Source of the DNA: Xanthomonas cannabis pv. cannabis
GTDB lineage: Bacteria > Pseudomonadota > Gammaproteobacteria > Xanthomonadales > Xanthomonadaceae
Assembly (NCBI RefSeq): GCF_000802365.1
Contig: NZ_JSZE01000026.1
Span: 1 to 56,778, forward strand
DNA length: 56,778 nucleotides
Reading direction: 5' to 3'
Shown here one piece after another: positions 44,658 through 53,669 of this stretch. How positions within the stretch are numbered: position 1 is the stretch's first letter; each line of letters starts with the position of its first letter. Under the pieces are notes generated by a model. It was given only the letters and a program-made list of their open reading frames with translations. It had not been told where the DNA came from and ran no database searches. The translations under genes and the position numbers were made by a program.

Positions 44658-46106
44658 TCAGGAGATCGGCAGACGCAGGATTGCCACCGCACCACCACCG
44701 TCGCGATTGCGCAAGCTCACCCCGCCGCCGTGCAGGCGGGCCACCTCGCGCACGAACGGCAGGCCCAGCCCGGAGCTGCGTTGTCCGGTCTGCGGGCGCG
44801 CCAGCGAATAGAACCGCTCGAAGACGCGTTCGATCGCGTAGTCCGGCACGCCACTGCCGCGGTCTTCGACCAGCAGGTGCAACTGGCCGTCCTGCGCCTG
44901 GGTATGCAGCCGCACGGTGCCACCCTCCGGCGAGAAGGCGATGGCGTTTTCCAGCAGATTGACCAACGCCTGACGCAACAGGTAGGCGTCGCCCTGCACG
45001 GCCTGCGTACTGGCCGTCACGCACGCCGCATCGCACTCCACCCGCACACCGACGCTGGCGGCACGCTGCCGCACGGCGTCCAGCGCCGCCTGCAGCAGGG
45101 TTGGCACGGCAATTGGCTCGCGCGTCTGCAGCCAGCCGTGCTGCTCCACTTCGGCCAACGCCAGCAGCTTGTCGATGGTTTCGGTCAGCCGCTGCTCCTG
45201 CGCGCGGATGCTGGCCACGAAGTGCTGGCGATCGGGCTCGGGCAACGGCTCGGTCAACAACTCCGATGCCCCGCGGATCGCCGCCAGCGGGCTCTTCATC
45301 TCATGCGTCAGCGACTGCACGTACTGCTCGACGTAAGCCTTGCCCTCCAGCTTGCGGCGCATGGTTTCCAGCGCCTGGCCCAGATCGCCGATCTCATCGC
45401 CGCGCGGCTTGGGCGGCGGCACCGGAATGCCGGCGCTCACCGCCTGCGCATAGCGGTTGAGCCGGCCGATGCCGCGCATCAGCCACCAGGTCATCGCGAT
45501 GCCGATCAACGCAGAAATGCCGATCAACCAGGCACCCCGCTGCAGGATGTTGCGCTGGCTGGCTTCGATGAAGGGGTCGATGCTGCGATTGGGCTGGGCC
45601 AGGGTGAGCACGCCGATCAACGTGCCGGGCTGGTCGGGCGCGTAAATCGGCGCGGCCACATGCATGACCGTCGCACCGGGGTCGCCGTCGCTTTCCGGAC
45701 TGGAACGCGCGCCGTATTCGCCGCGCAAAGTGCGGTAGACATCGTTCCAGCGCGAATTGTCGCGGCCTACGTCGCGGCCTTGCGAATCGAACACCACCAC
45801 CCCGCGCGCGTCGGTCACGGTGACGCGGTAATCCACGTTGTTCTTGCGGAAACGCCACACCCAGGCCTTTGGGTCACGCTGCTGCGCCTGCGCCAGGTTG
45901 CGCGCAAAGCGGCCGTCGGCGATGTGGCCGGCCGCCAGGTCGCCGCTGGCCATCTCCGCCAGCACATTGGCCGCATCCACCAGGGTCGCTTCCATCGCCT
46001 GGCGCACGCCTGGCTTGACCTCGTTGACGAAGACCCGCATCACGAAGAACGCGGCCAGCCCGACGATCAGAAAGAAGCCCAGAAACAGCTTGAGGCCGAG
46101 CCGCAT
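44658..46106 (-). CDS. creC: CreC sensor histidine kinase
   Basis: 482 aa. Two membrane helices (about 6-26 and 192-212) enclose a periplasmic sensor domain with RVTVTDARGVVVFDSQGRDVGRDNSRWNDVYRTLRGEYGAR, as in CreC. HAMP follows, then HisKA with phospho-acceptor His268 (SLTHEMKSPLAAIRG) and an ATPase domain (LENAIAFSPEGG, RGSGVP, GLGLPFV). It phosphorylates CreB. The gene lies 47 bp downstream of creB. Confidence 0.92.
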   Translation of the reverse strand: MRLGLKLFLGFFLIVGLAAFFVMRVFVNEVKPGVRQAMEATLVDAANVLAEMASGDLAAGHIADGRFARNLAQAQQRDPKAWVWRFRKNNVDYRVTVTDARGVVVFDSQGRDVGRDNSRWNDVYRTLRGEYGARSSPESDGDPGATVMHVAAPIYAPDQPGTLIGVLTLAQPNRSIDPFIEASQRNILQRGAWLIGISALIGIAMTWWLMRGIGRLNRYAQAVSAGIPVPPPKPRGDEIGDLGQALETMRRKLEGKAYVEQYVQSLTHEMKSPLAAIRGASELLTEPLPEPDRQHFVASIRAQEQRLTETIDKLLALAEVEQHGWLQTREPIAVPTLLQAALDAVRQRAASVGVRVECDAACVTASTQAVQGDAYLLRQALVNLLENAIAFSPEGGTVRLHTQAQDGQLHLLVEDRGSGVPDYAIERVFERFYSLARPQTGQRSSGLGLPFVREVARLHGGGVSLRNRDGGGAVAILRLPIS

Positions 46107-46153
46107 TTCAGTGCGCCACGCCGGTCAACGCCTGCGCGGGCCCACCCATCGCC

Positions 46154-46846
46154 TTACAGCTCCAGCGCATAGCCCAGACCACGGTGCGTGCGGATCGGGT
46201 CGGCCGGCACGCCGGCCAGGCGCAGCTTGCCGCGCAAGGTCTTGATGTGGGTGTCGACGGTGCGGTCGGCGCTGTCGGCGCTGGCGTCCCAGCCACGGTC
46301 CATCAACTGCGCACGGCTCAGGATCGCACCGGGGCGCTGCAGCAGCGCCGCCAGCACGGCGTATTCGTAACGGGTCAGCGGCAGCAAGGCATCGCCATAC
46401 CGGATGCGGCTGCCTTCGCGGTCGATCGCAAATGCGCCGTGCGGCTGCCAGCCCGGCTCTGCCACTGCAGCCACCGTGCGGCGACGCAGGCGCGCCCGCA
46501 CGCGCGCCACCAGCTCGCGCGGGGAGAACGGCTTGGCCATGTAGTCGTCGGCCCCCAGCTCCAGGCCGAGCACGCGGTCGATCTCGTCGTTGCGCGCGGT
46601 CAGGAAGATCACCGGCACCTCGCTGAAGCTGCGCAGGCTGCGGCACACCTCGAAGCCGTTGATATCCGGCAGCCCCACGTCCAGCACCACCACATCGGCC
46701 GGCTCGGCGCGCAGCCGCGCCAGCGCCTCGCGGCCCAGCAGGCAATGCTCGGGCGCATAGCCTTCGCTGCGCAGCGCGTACAGCACGGTATCGGCAATGG
46801 CGGCTTCGTCTTCGACGACGAGCACGCGGGCGGGAGATTCGGACAT
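46154..46846 (-). CDS. creB: CreB response regulator
   Basis: 230 aa OmpR-type regulator. The receiver has Asp56 (VVVLDVGLP) and the conserved Lys in YMAKPFSP (about 105). The C-terminal winged helix includes LTRYEYAVLAALLQRPGAILSRAQLMD and TVDTHIKTLRGKLR. It should bind TTCAC direct repeats such as the one before creD. The order is creB-creC-creD; no creA is seen. A TATGCT hexamer seven nt before the ATG and the lack of a Shine-Dalgarno sequence suggest a leaderless transcript. Confidence 0.92.
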   Translation of the reverse strand: MSESPARVLVVEDEAAIADTVLYALRSEGYAPEHCLLGREALARLRAEPADVVVLDVGLPDINGFEVCRSLRSFSEVPVIFLTARNDEIDRVLGLELGADDYMAKPFSPRELVARVRARLRRRTVAAVAEPGWQPHGAFAIDREGSRIRYGDALLPLTRYEYAVLAALLQRPGAILSRAQLMDRGWDASADSADRTVDTHIKTLRGKLRLAGVPADPIRTHRGLGYALEL

Positions 46847-46853
46847 GCCGCGC

Positions 46854-46859
46854 AGCATA
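46854..46859 (-). promoter_or_regulatory. -10-like hexamer of a leaderless promoter (creB)
   Basis: Minus strand TATGCT ends seven nt before the creB ATG, with no Shine-Dalgarno sequence. Confidence 0.4.
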
Positions 46860-47054
46860 GCCGCATGCCGACGCGGCCTGTAGCGCCATCGCGGCACCGC
46901 AGGCGCTCCGCACAGGCGATGGTTGCAGGCACGGCGCGCAATGCGGCGCCCCTCGACAACACCGAGCGCCGACGCGACGGCTATGCACCCGGCGCACGGG
47001 GCGCCCATGCGCAGCATCCAGACCCGCAGGCCAGCGCAAACCAGCGCGCCCGCT

Positions 47055-47060
47055 TACACT
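47055..47060 (+). promoter_or_regulatory. -10-like hexamer of a leaderless promoter (rlmJ)
   Basis: TACACT, then GCCGCG, then the ATG at 47067. A transcript starting seven bases after the hexamer would begin with the A of ATG. Confidence 0.55.
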
Positions 47061-47066
47061 GCCGCG

Positions 47067-47975
47067 ATGAACTATCGCCACGCCTTCCATGCCGGCAACC
47101 ATGCCGACGTGCTCAAGCACATCGCCCTGCTTGCCCTGATCGACACCCTCAAGCGCAAGGACACCCCGTTCTTCGTGCTCGACACCCACGCCGGGCGCGG
47201 GCGCTATCAACTCGGTGGCGAAGAAAGCCGCAAGACCAACGAAGCCGACGCCGGGGTCATGCGGCTGATGGCCGAGGCCACCTTGCCCGAGGTGGTCGAG
47301 CGCTACCTGCGCGCGGTGCAGGCCGACAACCAGGCCGTCGCCCGCCCGGCCACGCCCGGCCACAAGCCCACCCGCCCCACCGCAGGCATCCAGCTCAATT
47401 ACTACCCCGGCTCGCCGCTGCTGGCCGCGCAGGCGCTGCGCGCGCAGGACCGCATGGCGTTCTGCGAACTGCAACCGGACGAAGCCGAGGCGCTCAAGGG
47501 CCTGTTCGCCAAGGACAACCGCGTGCGCGTGCATACCGGCGACGGCTATGCAGCCATCCGTGCATTTCTGCCGCCACGCGCCGGCGAGACCAAGATCGGT
47601 CGCGGGCTGGTGCTGATCGACCCGCCGTACGAATCGCAGGACGCCGAATACCAGCAGATCATCCACAGCGTGCGCGAGGCGCTGGCACGCTGGCCGCAGG
47701 CGATCTGCATGGTGTGGTACCCGATCAAGCTGCGCCGCAGCCTGCAGCCGTTCATGCGCAAGGCCGCCACGCTGCCGGCCAAGTCGGTGCTGGTGGCCGA
47801 GCTGCAGGTGCGCCCGGACGACTCGCCGCTGCGCCTGACCGGCAGCGGGCTGTTGATCGTCAACGCACCCTGGCAATTCGACAAGGTGCTGGCGCCGGCG
47901 CTGCCGGTGCTGAAGAAGCACCTGGGCGAGCTGGGTGCCTCCACCCGGCTGGAATGGCTGCGCCAGGACGCGTGA
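47067..47975 (+). CDS. rlmJ: RlmJ, 23S rRNA m6A2030 methyltransferase
   Basis: 302 aa. The N-terminus YRHAFHAGNHADVLKH and THAGRGRYQLG match E. coli RlmJ nearly word for word. The catalytic box is LIDPPYE (about residue 180), and PWQFDK ends the fold. It uses S-adenosylmethionine to methylate A2030 of 23S rRNA. Compared with the 280-aa E. coli protein there is an insertion around 84-108 (ADNQAVARPATPGHKPTRP) in the variable helical subdomain. It is divergent from creB. Confidence 0.95.
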   Translation: MNYRHAFHAGNHADVLKHIALLALIDTLKRKDTPFFVLDTHAGRGRYQLGGEESRKTNEADAGVMRLMAEATLPEVVERYLRAVQADNQAVARPATPGHKPTRPTAGIQLNYYPGSPLLAAQALRAQDRMAFCELQPDEAEALKGLFAKDNRVRVHTGDGYAAIRAFLPPRAGETKIGRGLVLIDPPYESQDAEYQQIIHSVREALARWPQAICMVWYPIKLRRSLQPFMRKAATLPAKSVLVAELQVRPDDSPLRLTGSGLLIVNAPWQFDKVLAPALPVLKKHLGELGASTRLEWLRQDA

Positions 47976-48356
47976 TGCGGTGCGCTCCACCTGCACGGCT
48001 GTCGGGAGCTGCAGCCGAATAAGGCACTGCAGCGGGACGGTCGCACTGCAGTGGCGCATCCGCGCGTGCTCCTGGGCGCTGCAGATGTGTGCCACTGGCA
48101 GGCCACGCCCTCCGCGCCGCGTGGTGGCTGCGCGTGTGGCGTCACGAGCGCAATCGCCTGCGCATGCACTGGCTCGGCACATCCGGCAGCCGCCGCAGCC
48201 GGGCGCCAAGCTCACGACCGGCTCACGGCTCGGCTCGTTACAGTCCAGTGGGAAGCACTGCCACCCCTCTGTTGGCCCCCGACGACGCACCGGATTCATT
48301 CACGGTAGCGCGCCGGGCTGGTGCCAGAATCTTCCGATCTTCAAGGAACACCGGTC
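47976..48356. other. intergenic region between rlmJ and a GNAT gene
   Basis: No gene is supported. Several GCACTGCAG-type short repeats occur around 48010-48050 without clear structure. The last 20 bp hold the AAGGA ribosome site of the next gene. Confidence 0.4.
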
Positions 48357-48899
48357 ATGGCCATTCGCAATCGCATGCCTCCCTGGCATGAAAACTTCAG
48401 CCTGCCCAATGGCCGCACCCTTCTGCTCCGCCCGATCCGTCCCGAGGACGGTCCGCCGCTGCAAGGGGCTTTCAGCCTGTTGGGCCCGGAGGAAATCCGC
48501 GCGCGTTTCGTGCGCTCCTCCGCCGAAATCACCCCGGAGATGGTGCAACGCCTGACCCATCCCAACCCCAAGAGCGAGATCGTGCTGGTCGCCGCCGAAC
48601 AGCTGCCGCCCGGCGAGGCGCTGGTGGGTGCGGTCGCCCGCGCCGCGTTGGTGCCGGGCACCCGCCAGGCCGAATACACCATCCTGGTCAGCAGTTTCGT
48701 CGCCGGCCAGGGCCTGGGCCGGCAATTGATGCGCAAGCTGGTGAAGTGGGCGCGCCGCAAGTACCTGGATTGCCTGTTCGGCGATGTGCTGCAAAGCAAC
48801 GTGCCGATGCTGCAGCTGGCCGAATCGCTGGGCTTCAGGCCGCAGGCGCATCCCGATTCGCCGGAGCTGGTGCGGATGGTCCTGGAGCTGGATGCTTGA
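48357..48899 (+). CDS. GNAT N-acetyltransferase
   Basis: 180 aa. The layout is FSLPNGRTLLLRPIRPEDGPPL at the start and the acetyl-CoA segment FVAGQGLGRQLMRKLVKWA (about 115-133). This opening resembles the C-terminal GNAT domain of Pat/YfiQ protein lysine acetyltransferases, here as a stand-alone domain. The substrate could be a protein lysine or a small molecule. The ATG has AAGGA nine nt upstream. Confidence 0.88.
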   Translation: MAIRNRMPPWHENFSLPNGRTLLLRPIRPEDGPPLQGAFSLLGPEEIRARFVRSSAEITPEMVQRLTHPNPKSEIVLVAAEQLPPGEALVGAVARAALVPGTRQAEYTILVSSFVAGQGLGRQLMRKLVKWARRKYLDCLFGDVLQSNVPMLQLAESLGFRPQAHPDSPELVRMVLELDA

Positions 48900-49365
48900 G
48901 GGGCTGGGATTCGGGATTTGGGATTTGGGATTCGTAAGAGCGGCTTGCGTCCGTTTGCTGCAGGGCCTTTGACGCTGCAACCTTGCGGCAGGGCCAGTCG
49001 CGATGGCCGGCGGGCATGGTCTCAATAAAACAATCGGCAGCCTGTCTGGCGCGGTGAGGGCACCGCGCCCTCGACCAGACGTAGAGACAGCGAAGTGATG
49101 GCGGGACGCACAGTGGAGGTGTCTCGACCTGATTGCTCGCTACGGACAGATCAGGCGCAGAGCGGATGGTCTGCGAGTTGGCTGCATGGGCCAGTCGCGA
49201 TAGCCAGCGGGCATGGCTTTCGATAGACGACCGGCAAGCCATCTGGTGCGTTGCAACTGATGATGAGGCGGCACGCTGCAGCGTGCCTCTGCGCAGGCGG
49301 CCTGAGGCCGCCTTTCACGCCAGATGGACCGGCCGCGGCGGGGGCTCTGGTAAAATTGCCGGCTG
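48900..49365. repeat. repeat-rich gap between the GNAT gene and mfd
   Basis: 48903-48933 is an imperfect tandem GGGATTC/GGGATTT (five units). A 66-bp imperfect direct repeat, roughly 70% alike and starting GGGCCAGTCGCGAT, occurs at 48991-49056 and 49188-49253. A perfect 16-bp palindrome GCACGCTGCAGCGTGC lies at 49271-49286, and AGGCGGCC-TGA-GGCCGCCT at 49295-49313. No gene is seen. The last hairpin may terminate the GNAT transcript, as TT follows it. Confidence 0.6.
49351..49356 (+). promoter_or_regulatory. -10-like hexamer close to the mfd start
   Basis: TAAAAT ends nine nt before the ATG at 49366. The leader would be only two or three bases, and no Shine-Dalgarno sequence is present. Confidence 0.45.
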
Positions 49366-52300
49366 ATGCCGCAGCCTACCTACCCCTCCCCGCCGCTGCC
49401 CAAGTCCGGCCAGCTCCGCGCCTACTGGCGCGCACCCTCGTCTGCGACGGCGCTGGCCTGGTCGATCGCGCGTGCCGCCGAAGCACATGCCGGCCCGTTG
49501 CTGGTGATCGCCCGCGACAACCAGAGCGCGCACCAGATCGAAGCCGATCTGCTCGCCCTGCTGGGCGAAGACTCCGCGCTGCCGGTGGTGCCTTTTCCCG
49601 ATTGGGAAACCCTGCCGTACGACCAGTTCAGCCCGCACCCGGAAATCATCAGCCAGCGCCTGGCAGCCTTGCATCGCCTGCCCGGCCTGACCAAGGGCGT
49701 GGTGATCGTCCCGGTGCAGACCCTGATGCAGCAGCTGGCGCCGCTGAGCTACATCGTTGGCGGCAGCTTCGACCTCACCGTGGGCCAGCGCCTGGACCTG
49801 GATGCGGAAAAACGCCGCCTGGAAAGCGCCGGCTACCGCAACGTGCCGCAGGTGATGGACCCGGGCGATTTTGCGGTGCGCGGCGGCTTGCTCGACGTGT
49901 TCCCGATGGGCGCAGACACACCGTTGCGCGTTGAATTGCTGGATGAGGATATCGATTCCATCCGCGCCTTCGACCCGGAATCGCAGCGCTCGCTGGACAA
50001 GGTGGACGCGGTCAAGATGCTTCCCGGCCGCGAAGTGCCGATGGATGATGCCAGCATCGAGCGCGTGCTGGCCTGCCTGCGCGAACGCTTCGATGTGGAT
50101 ACCCGGCGCAGTGCGTTGTACCAGGACCTCAAGTCCGGCATCGCGCCCTCGGGCATCGAGTACTACCTGCCGATGTTCTTCGCCAAGACCGCCACCTTGT
50201 TCGAGTACCTGGACAAGCGCGCCCTGCCGTTGATCGCCAGCGGTGTTTCCAATGCGGCCGATGCGTTCTGGACCCAGGCACAAAACCGCTACGAACAACG
50301 TCGCCACGATGTGGAACGCCCGCTGCTGCCGCCGGACGAGTTGTACCAATCACCGGATGCGCTGCGCGAGCGGCTCAACAAGCTGGCGCGCATCGAAGTG
50401 TGGGCCAGCGACCACCCGCGCATCGATGAGGCCGCCGCGCTCGGCGACCAGCCGCTGCCGCCCTTGCCGGTGGCCGCGAAGGACGCGCCCGCGGGCCAGG
50501 CGCTGGCGACGTTCCTGAGTCATTACCCCGGCCGGGTGCTGGTGGCCGCCGACTCGGCCGGCCGCCGCGAAGCCTTGATGGAAGTGCTGGCCGCCGCGCA
50601 GTTGAAGCCCGAGGTGGTGGCCGATGTGCCCGCATTCCTGGCTGCGACCACGCTGCGCTTCGGCATCACCGTGGCCGCACTGGACGACGGATTTGCGTTG
50701 GATGCCCCGCAGATTGCGGTGCTCACCGAGCGCCAGCTGTTTCCCGAGCGGGCCAACCAGCCGCGTCGCTCGCGGCGGGTGGGACGCGAGCCGGAAGCGA
50801 TCATCCGCGACCTGGGCGAACTGTCCGAAGGCGCGCCGATCGTGCACGAGGATCACGGTGTGGGCCGTTACCGCGGCCTGATCGTGCTCGATGCCGGCGG
50901 CATGCCCGGCGAGTTCCTGGAAATCGAATACGCCAAGGGCGACCGGCTGTATGTGCCGGTGGCGCAGCTGCACCTGATCAGCCGCTATTCCGGCGCCTCG
51001 GCCGAGACCGCGCCGCTGCATTCGCTGGGTGGCGAGCAATGGACCAAGGCCAAGCGCAAGGCGGCCGAGAAGGTGCGCGACGTGGCCGCCGAATTGCTGG
51101 AAATCCAGGCGCGCCGCCGCGCGCGTGCGGGTCTGGCCTTGCAGGTAGACCGGGCGATGTACGAGCCGTTCGCGGCCGGCTTTCCGTTCGAAGAAACCGG
51201 CGACCAGTTGGCCGCCATCGATGCCACGCTACGCGACCTGGCCAGCAGCCAGCCGATGGACCGCGTGGTCTGCGGCGATGTCGGCTTCGGCAAGACCGAG
51301 GTCGCGGTGCGTGCCGCGTTTGCGGCCGCCAGCGCAGGCAAACAGGTGGCCGTGCTGGTGCCCACCACGCTGCTGGCCGAACAGCATTACCGCAATTTCC
51401 GCGACCGTTTTGCCGATTACCCGATGAAGGTGGAAGTGCTCTCGCGCTTCAAGAGCACCAAGGAAATCAAGGCCGAACTGGAGAAGGTGGCCAGCGGCGA
51501 GATCGACGTCATCATCGGCACGCATCGGCTATTGCAGCCCGACGTGAAGTTCAAGGATCTCGGCCTGGTCGTGGTCGACGAGGAACAGCGCTTCGGCGTG
51601 CGGCAAAAAGAAGCGCTCAAGGCGATGCGCGCCAACGTGCATCTGCTCACACTGACCGCAACACCCATCCCGCGCACGCTCAACATGGCCATGGCCGGGC
51701 TGCGCGATCTGTCCATCATCGCCACCCCGCCGCCGAACCGGCTGGCGGTGCAGACCTTCATCACGGCCTGGGACAACGCGCTGCTGCGCGAAGCCTTCCA
51801 GCGCGAACTCAGCCGTGGTGGGCAGCTGTACTTCCTGCACAACGATGTGGAAAGCATCGTGCGCATGCAGCGCGACCTGTCCGAACTGGTGCCCGAAGCG
51901 CGCATCGGCATCGCACACGGGCAGATGCCCGAGCGCGAGCTGGAGCGGGTGATGCTGGATTTCCAGAAGCAACGCTTCAACGTGCTGCTGTCGACCACGA
52001 TCATCGAGTCGGGGATCGACATCCCCAATGCCAATACCATCATCATCAACCGCGCCGATCGGTTTGGCCTGGCCCAGTTGCATCAGCTGCGTGGCCGCGT
52101 CGGCCGCTCGCACCACCGCGCCTATGCGTACCTGGTGGTGCCCGATCGGCGCTCGATGACCTCCGATGCAGAAAAGCGCCTGGAGGCGATTGCATCCATG
52201 GACGAGCTTGGCGCCGGCTTCACCCTGGCCACGCACGATCTGGAAATCCGCGGTGCCGGCGAGTTGCTGGGCGAAGACCAGAGCGGGCAGATGGCCGAGG

Positions 52301-52833
52301 TCGGCTTCAGCCTGTACACCGAGCTGCTGGAACGCGCCGTGCGCAGCATCCGCCAGGGCAAGTTGCCCGATCTGGATGCCGGCGAGGAAGTGCGTGGCGC
52401 GGAGGTCGAGCTGCATGTGGCGGCGTTGATTCCGGAGGATTATCTGCCGGACGTGCACACGCGGCTGACCCTGTACAAGCGCATTTCCAGTGCACGCGAT
52501 CCCGACGCGCTGCGCGAGCTGCAGGTGGAAATGATCGACCGTTTCGGCCTGCTGCCGGACCCGGTCAAGCACCTGTTCGCCATTGCCGAGCTCAAGCTGC
52601 AGGCCAATGCCTTGGGCGTACGCAAGCTGGATCTGGGCGAGAACGGCGGACGCCTGGTGTTCGAGGCCAAGCCGTCGATCGACCCGATGACCATCATCCA
52701 GATGATCCAGAAGCAACCCAAGATCTACACCATGGATGGCCCGGACAAGCTGCGCATCAAACTGCCGATGCCCGAAGGCGCCGACCGCTTCAATGCGGCA
52801 CGCGGCCTGCTGGCGGCGTTGGCACCGGGCTGA
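49366..52833 (+). CDS. mfd: Mfd transcription-repair coupling factor
   Basis: 1155 aa, close to E. coli Mfd (1148). The N-terminal UvrB-like part (1-330) binds UvrA. The RNA polymerase-interacting domain follows (EGAPIVHEDHGVGRYRG, about 490). The RecG-like translocase has Walker A GDVGFGKTEV (about 640) and DEEQ (VVDEEQRFGV), with the helicase motif LTATPIPRT. The TRCF C-terminal domain masks UvrA binding until needed. It pushes stalled RNA polymerase off lesions and calls in nucleotide excision repair. Confidence 0.97.
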   Translation: MPQPTYPSPPLPKSGQLRAYWRAPSSATALAWSIARAAEAHAGPLLVIARDNQSAHQIEADLLALLGEDSALPVVPFPDWETLPYDQFSPHPEIISQRLAALHRLPGLTKGVVIVPVQTLMQQLAPLSYIVGGSFDLTVGQRLDLDAEKRRLESAGYRNVPQVMDPGDFAVRGGLLDVFPMGADTPLRVELLDEDIDSIRAFDPESQRSLDKVDAVKMLPGREVPMDDASIERVLACLRERFDVDTRRSALYQDLKSGIAPSGIEYYLPMFFAKTATLFEYLDKRALPLIASGVSNAADAFWTQAQNRYEQRRHDVERPLLPPDELYQSPDALRERLNKLARIEVWASDHPRIDEAAALGDQPLPPLPVAAKDAPAGQALATFLSHYPGRVLVAADSAGRREALMEVLAAAQLKPEVVADVPAFLAATTLRFGITVAALDDGFALDAPQIAVLTERQLFPERANQPRRSRRVGREPEAIIRDLGELSEGAPIVHEDHGVGRYRGLIVLDAGGMPGEFLEIEYAKGDRLYVPVAQLHLISRYSGASAETAPLHSLGGEQWTKAKRKAAEKVRDVAAELLEIQARRRARAGLALQVDRAMYEPFAAGFPFEETGDQLAAIDATLRDLASSQPMDRVVCGDVGFGKTEVAVRAAFAAASAGKQVAVLVPTTLLAEQHYRNFRDRFADYPMKVEVLSRFKSTKEIKAELEKVASGEIDVIIGTHRLLQPDVKFKDLGLVVVDEEQRFGVRQKEALKAMRANVHLLTLTATPIPRTLNMAMAGLRDLSIIATPPPNRLAVQTFITAWDNALLREAFQRELSRGGQLYFLHNDVESIVRMQRDLSELVPEARIGIAHGQMPERELERVMLDFQKQRFNVLLSTTIIESGIDIPNANTIIINRADRFGLAQLHQLRGRVGRSHHRAYAYLVVPDRRSMTSDAEKRLEAIASMDELGAGFTLATHDLEIRGAGELLGEDQSGQMAEVGFSLYTELLERAVRSIRQGKLPDLDAGEEVRGAEVELHVAALIPEDYLPDVHTRLTLYKRISSARDPDALRELQVEMIDRFGLLPDPVKHLFAIAELKLQANALGVRKLDLGENGGRLVFEAKPSIDPMTIIQMIQKQPKIYTMDGPDKLRIKLPMPEGADRFNAARGLLAALAPG

Positions 52834-52895
52834 AGCGCGGCACAGCCTGGCGATCATGCGGCCCTGGACAGGGCCACCACCGCGATAGTCCCTGC

Positions 52896-52919
52896 GAGCA
52901 GGTGAGCGATCACCTGCTC
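52896..52919 (+). terminator. 10-bp perfect hairpin after mfd
   Basis: GAGCAGGTGA, loop GCGA, TCACCTGCTC. It lies 63 bp past the mfd stop. The following bases (GTTGCGTCTG) are only weakly T-rich. Confidence 0.5.
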
Positions 52920-53188
52920 GTTGCGTCTGTACGCCACGCCCTGCCCGTTCGATCCGGCCGGAGTCGGCAGCGCCACGGCCGCAGCCCGGCGTCGCCGAAC
53001 AGCACATCGCACATGCCCCGCGCATGCAGGGCAACACCTGCACCGTCAGCCAGCATTTGATCCAGCGTCTCGCCTGTCCCAGGACAGCCCGGGACAGTGC
53101 CTTCCTGAGCCTGCTTGCGACGAAGCTGAGCTGTTAATGCCCGTGCAGTGACGTATTTCGCAAAACCGTCATTGCGCTGAATTTGGCC

Positions 53189-53214
53189 TAAATATTCCTG
53201 TCAGGCGCCGATAC
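53189..53214 (+). promoter_or_regulatory. FliA (sigma-28) type promoter
   Basis: TAAA, 14 bases, then GCCGATAC, against the consensus TAAA-N15-GCCGATAA. Spacing is one base short (15 if CTAA is used). It lies about 110 bp before the STAS gene that starts the chemotaxis operon. Confidence 0.55.
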
Positions 53215-53323
53215 CAGCATGGACCGGCATGACCCCGTGTGCAAAACAGCGCCACGCCACCCCATGCCATTGCGATCCATCCCGCGTCAGCGCACTCCCC
53301 GTGCGGCATCGCCCGAGGCACTC

Positions 53324-53653
53324 ATGAACAGCCCGCTTTCCGATCTCCCCGCGCCGTTGACGCTTGCCCTGGAAGGCGAGATGACCATCCGTCGCGCCGC
53401 CGAACTCAAGCCGCTGCTGCAGCCGGCACTGGCGCATCCGGGTGGCTTGCATCTGGACCTGGGCGCGGTCAGCGAGATCGACACCACCGGGCTGCAGTTG
53501 CTGCTGGCCACCAAGCAGGCCATCCAGGCCGACGGGCGGCCGTTTTCGCTGACCGATTCCAGCCGCGCGGTGGTGGATGTGATCGAACTGCTCGGCCTGC
53601 TCGAAGCGCTGTACCCGCACGCGGTTGCAGGCCTCGGCGAACGCATTCACTAA
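53324..53653 (+). CDS. STAS-domain protein of the chemotaxis operon
   Basis: 109 aa, a single STAS domain (PF01740/PF13466). The segment HLDLGAVSEIDTTGLQLLLATKQA is the conserved loop that carries the phosphorylated Ser in anti-sigma antagonists; here it is DTTG, so a Thr would be used or phosphorylation is lost. GAGG lies six nt before the ATG. The next gene, cheA, is 16 bp downstream. In chemotaxis operons such proteins may bind CheA or replace CheX-like partners, but the role is not known. Confidence 0.85.
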   Translation: MNSPLSDLPAPLTLALEGEMTIRRAAELKPLLQPALAHPGGLHLDLGAVSEIDTTGLQLLLATKQAIQADGRPFSLTDSSRAVVDVIELLGLLEALYPHAVAGLGERIH

Positions 53654-53669
53654 CGGACTGGTGACGCAC

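Larger units (their letters stand above)
52834..53323. other. intergenic region between mfd and the chemotaxis operon
   Basis: No gene is supported. A hairpin GAGCAGGTGA-GCGA-TCACCTGCTC (52896-52919) may end mfd transcription. TGTCCC/GGGACA arms lie at 53075-53096. A FliA-like promoter lies at 53189-53214. Confidence 0.5.
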
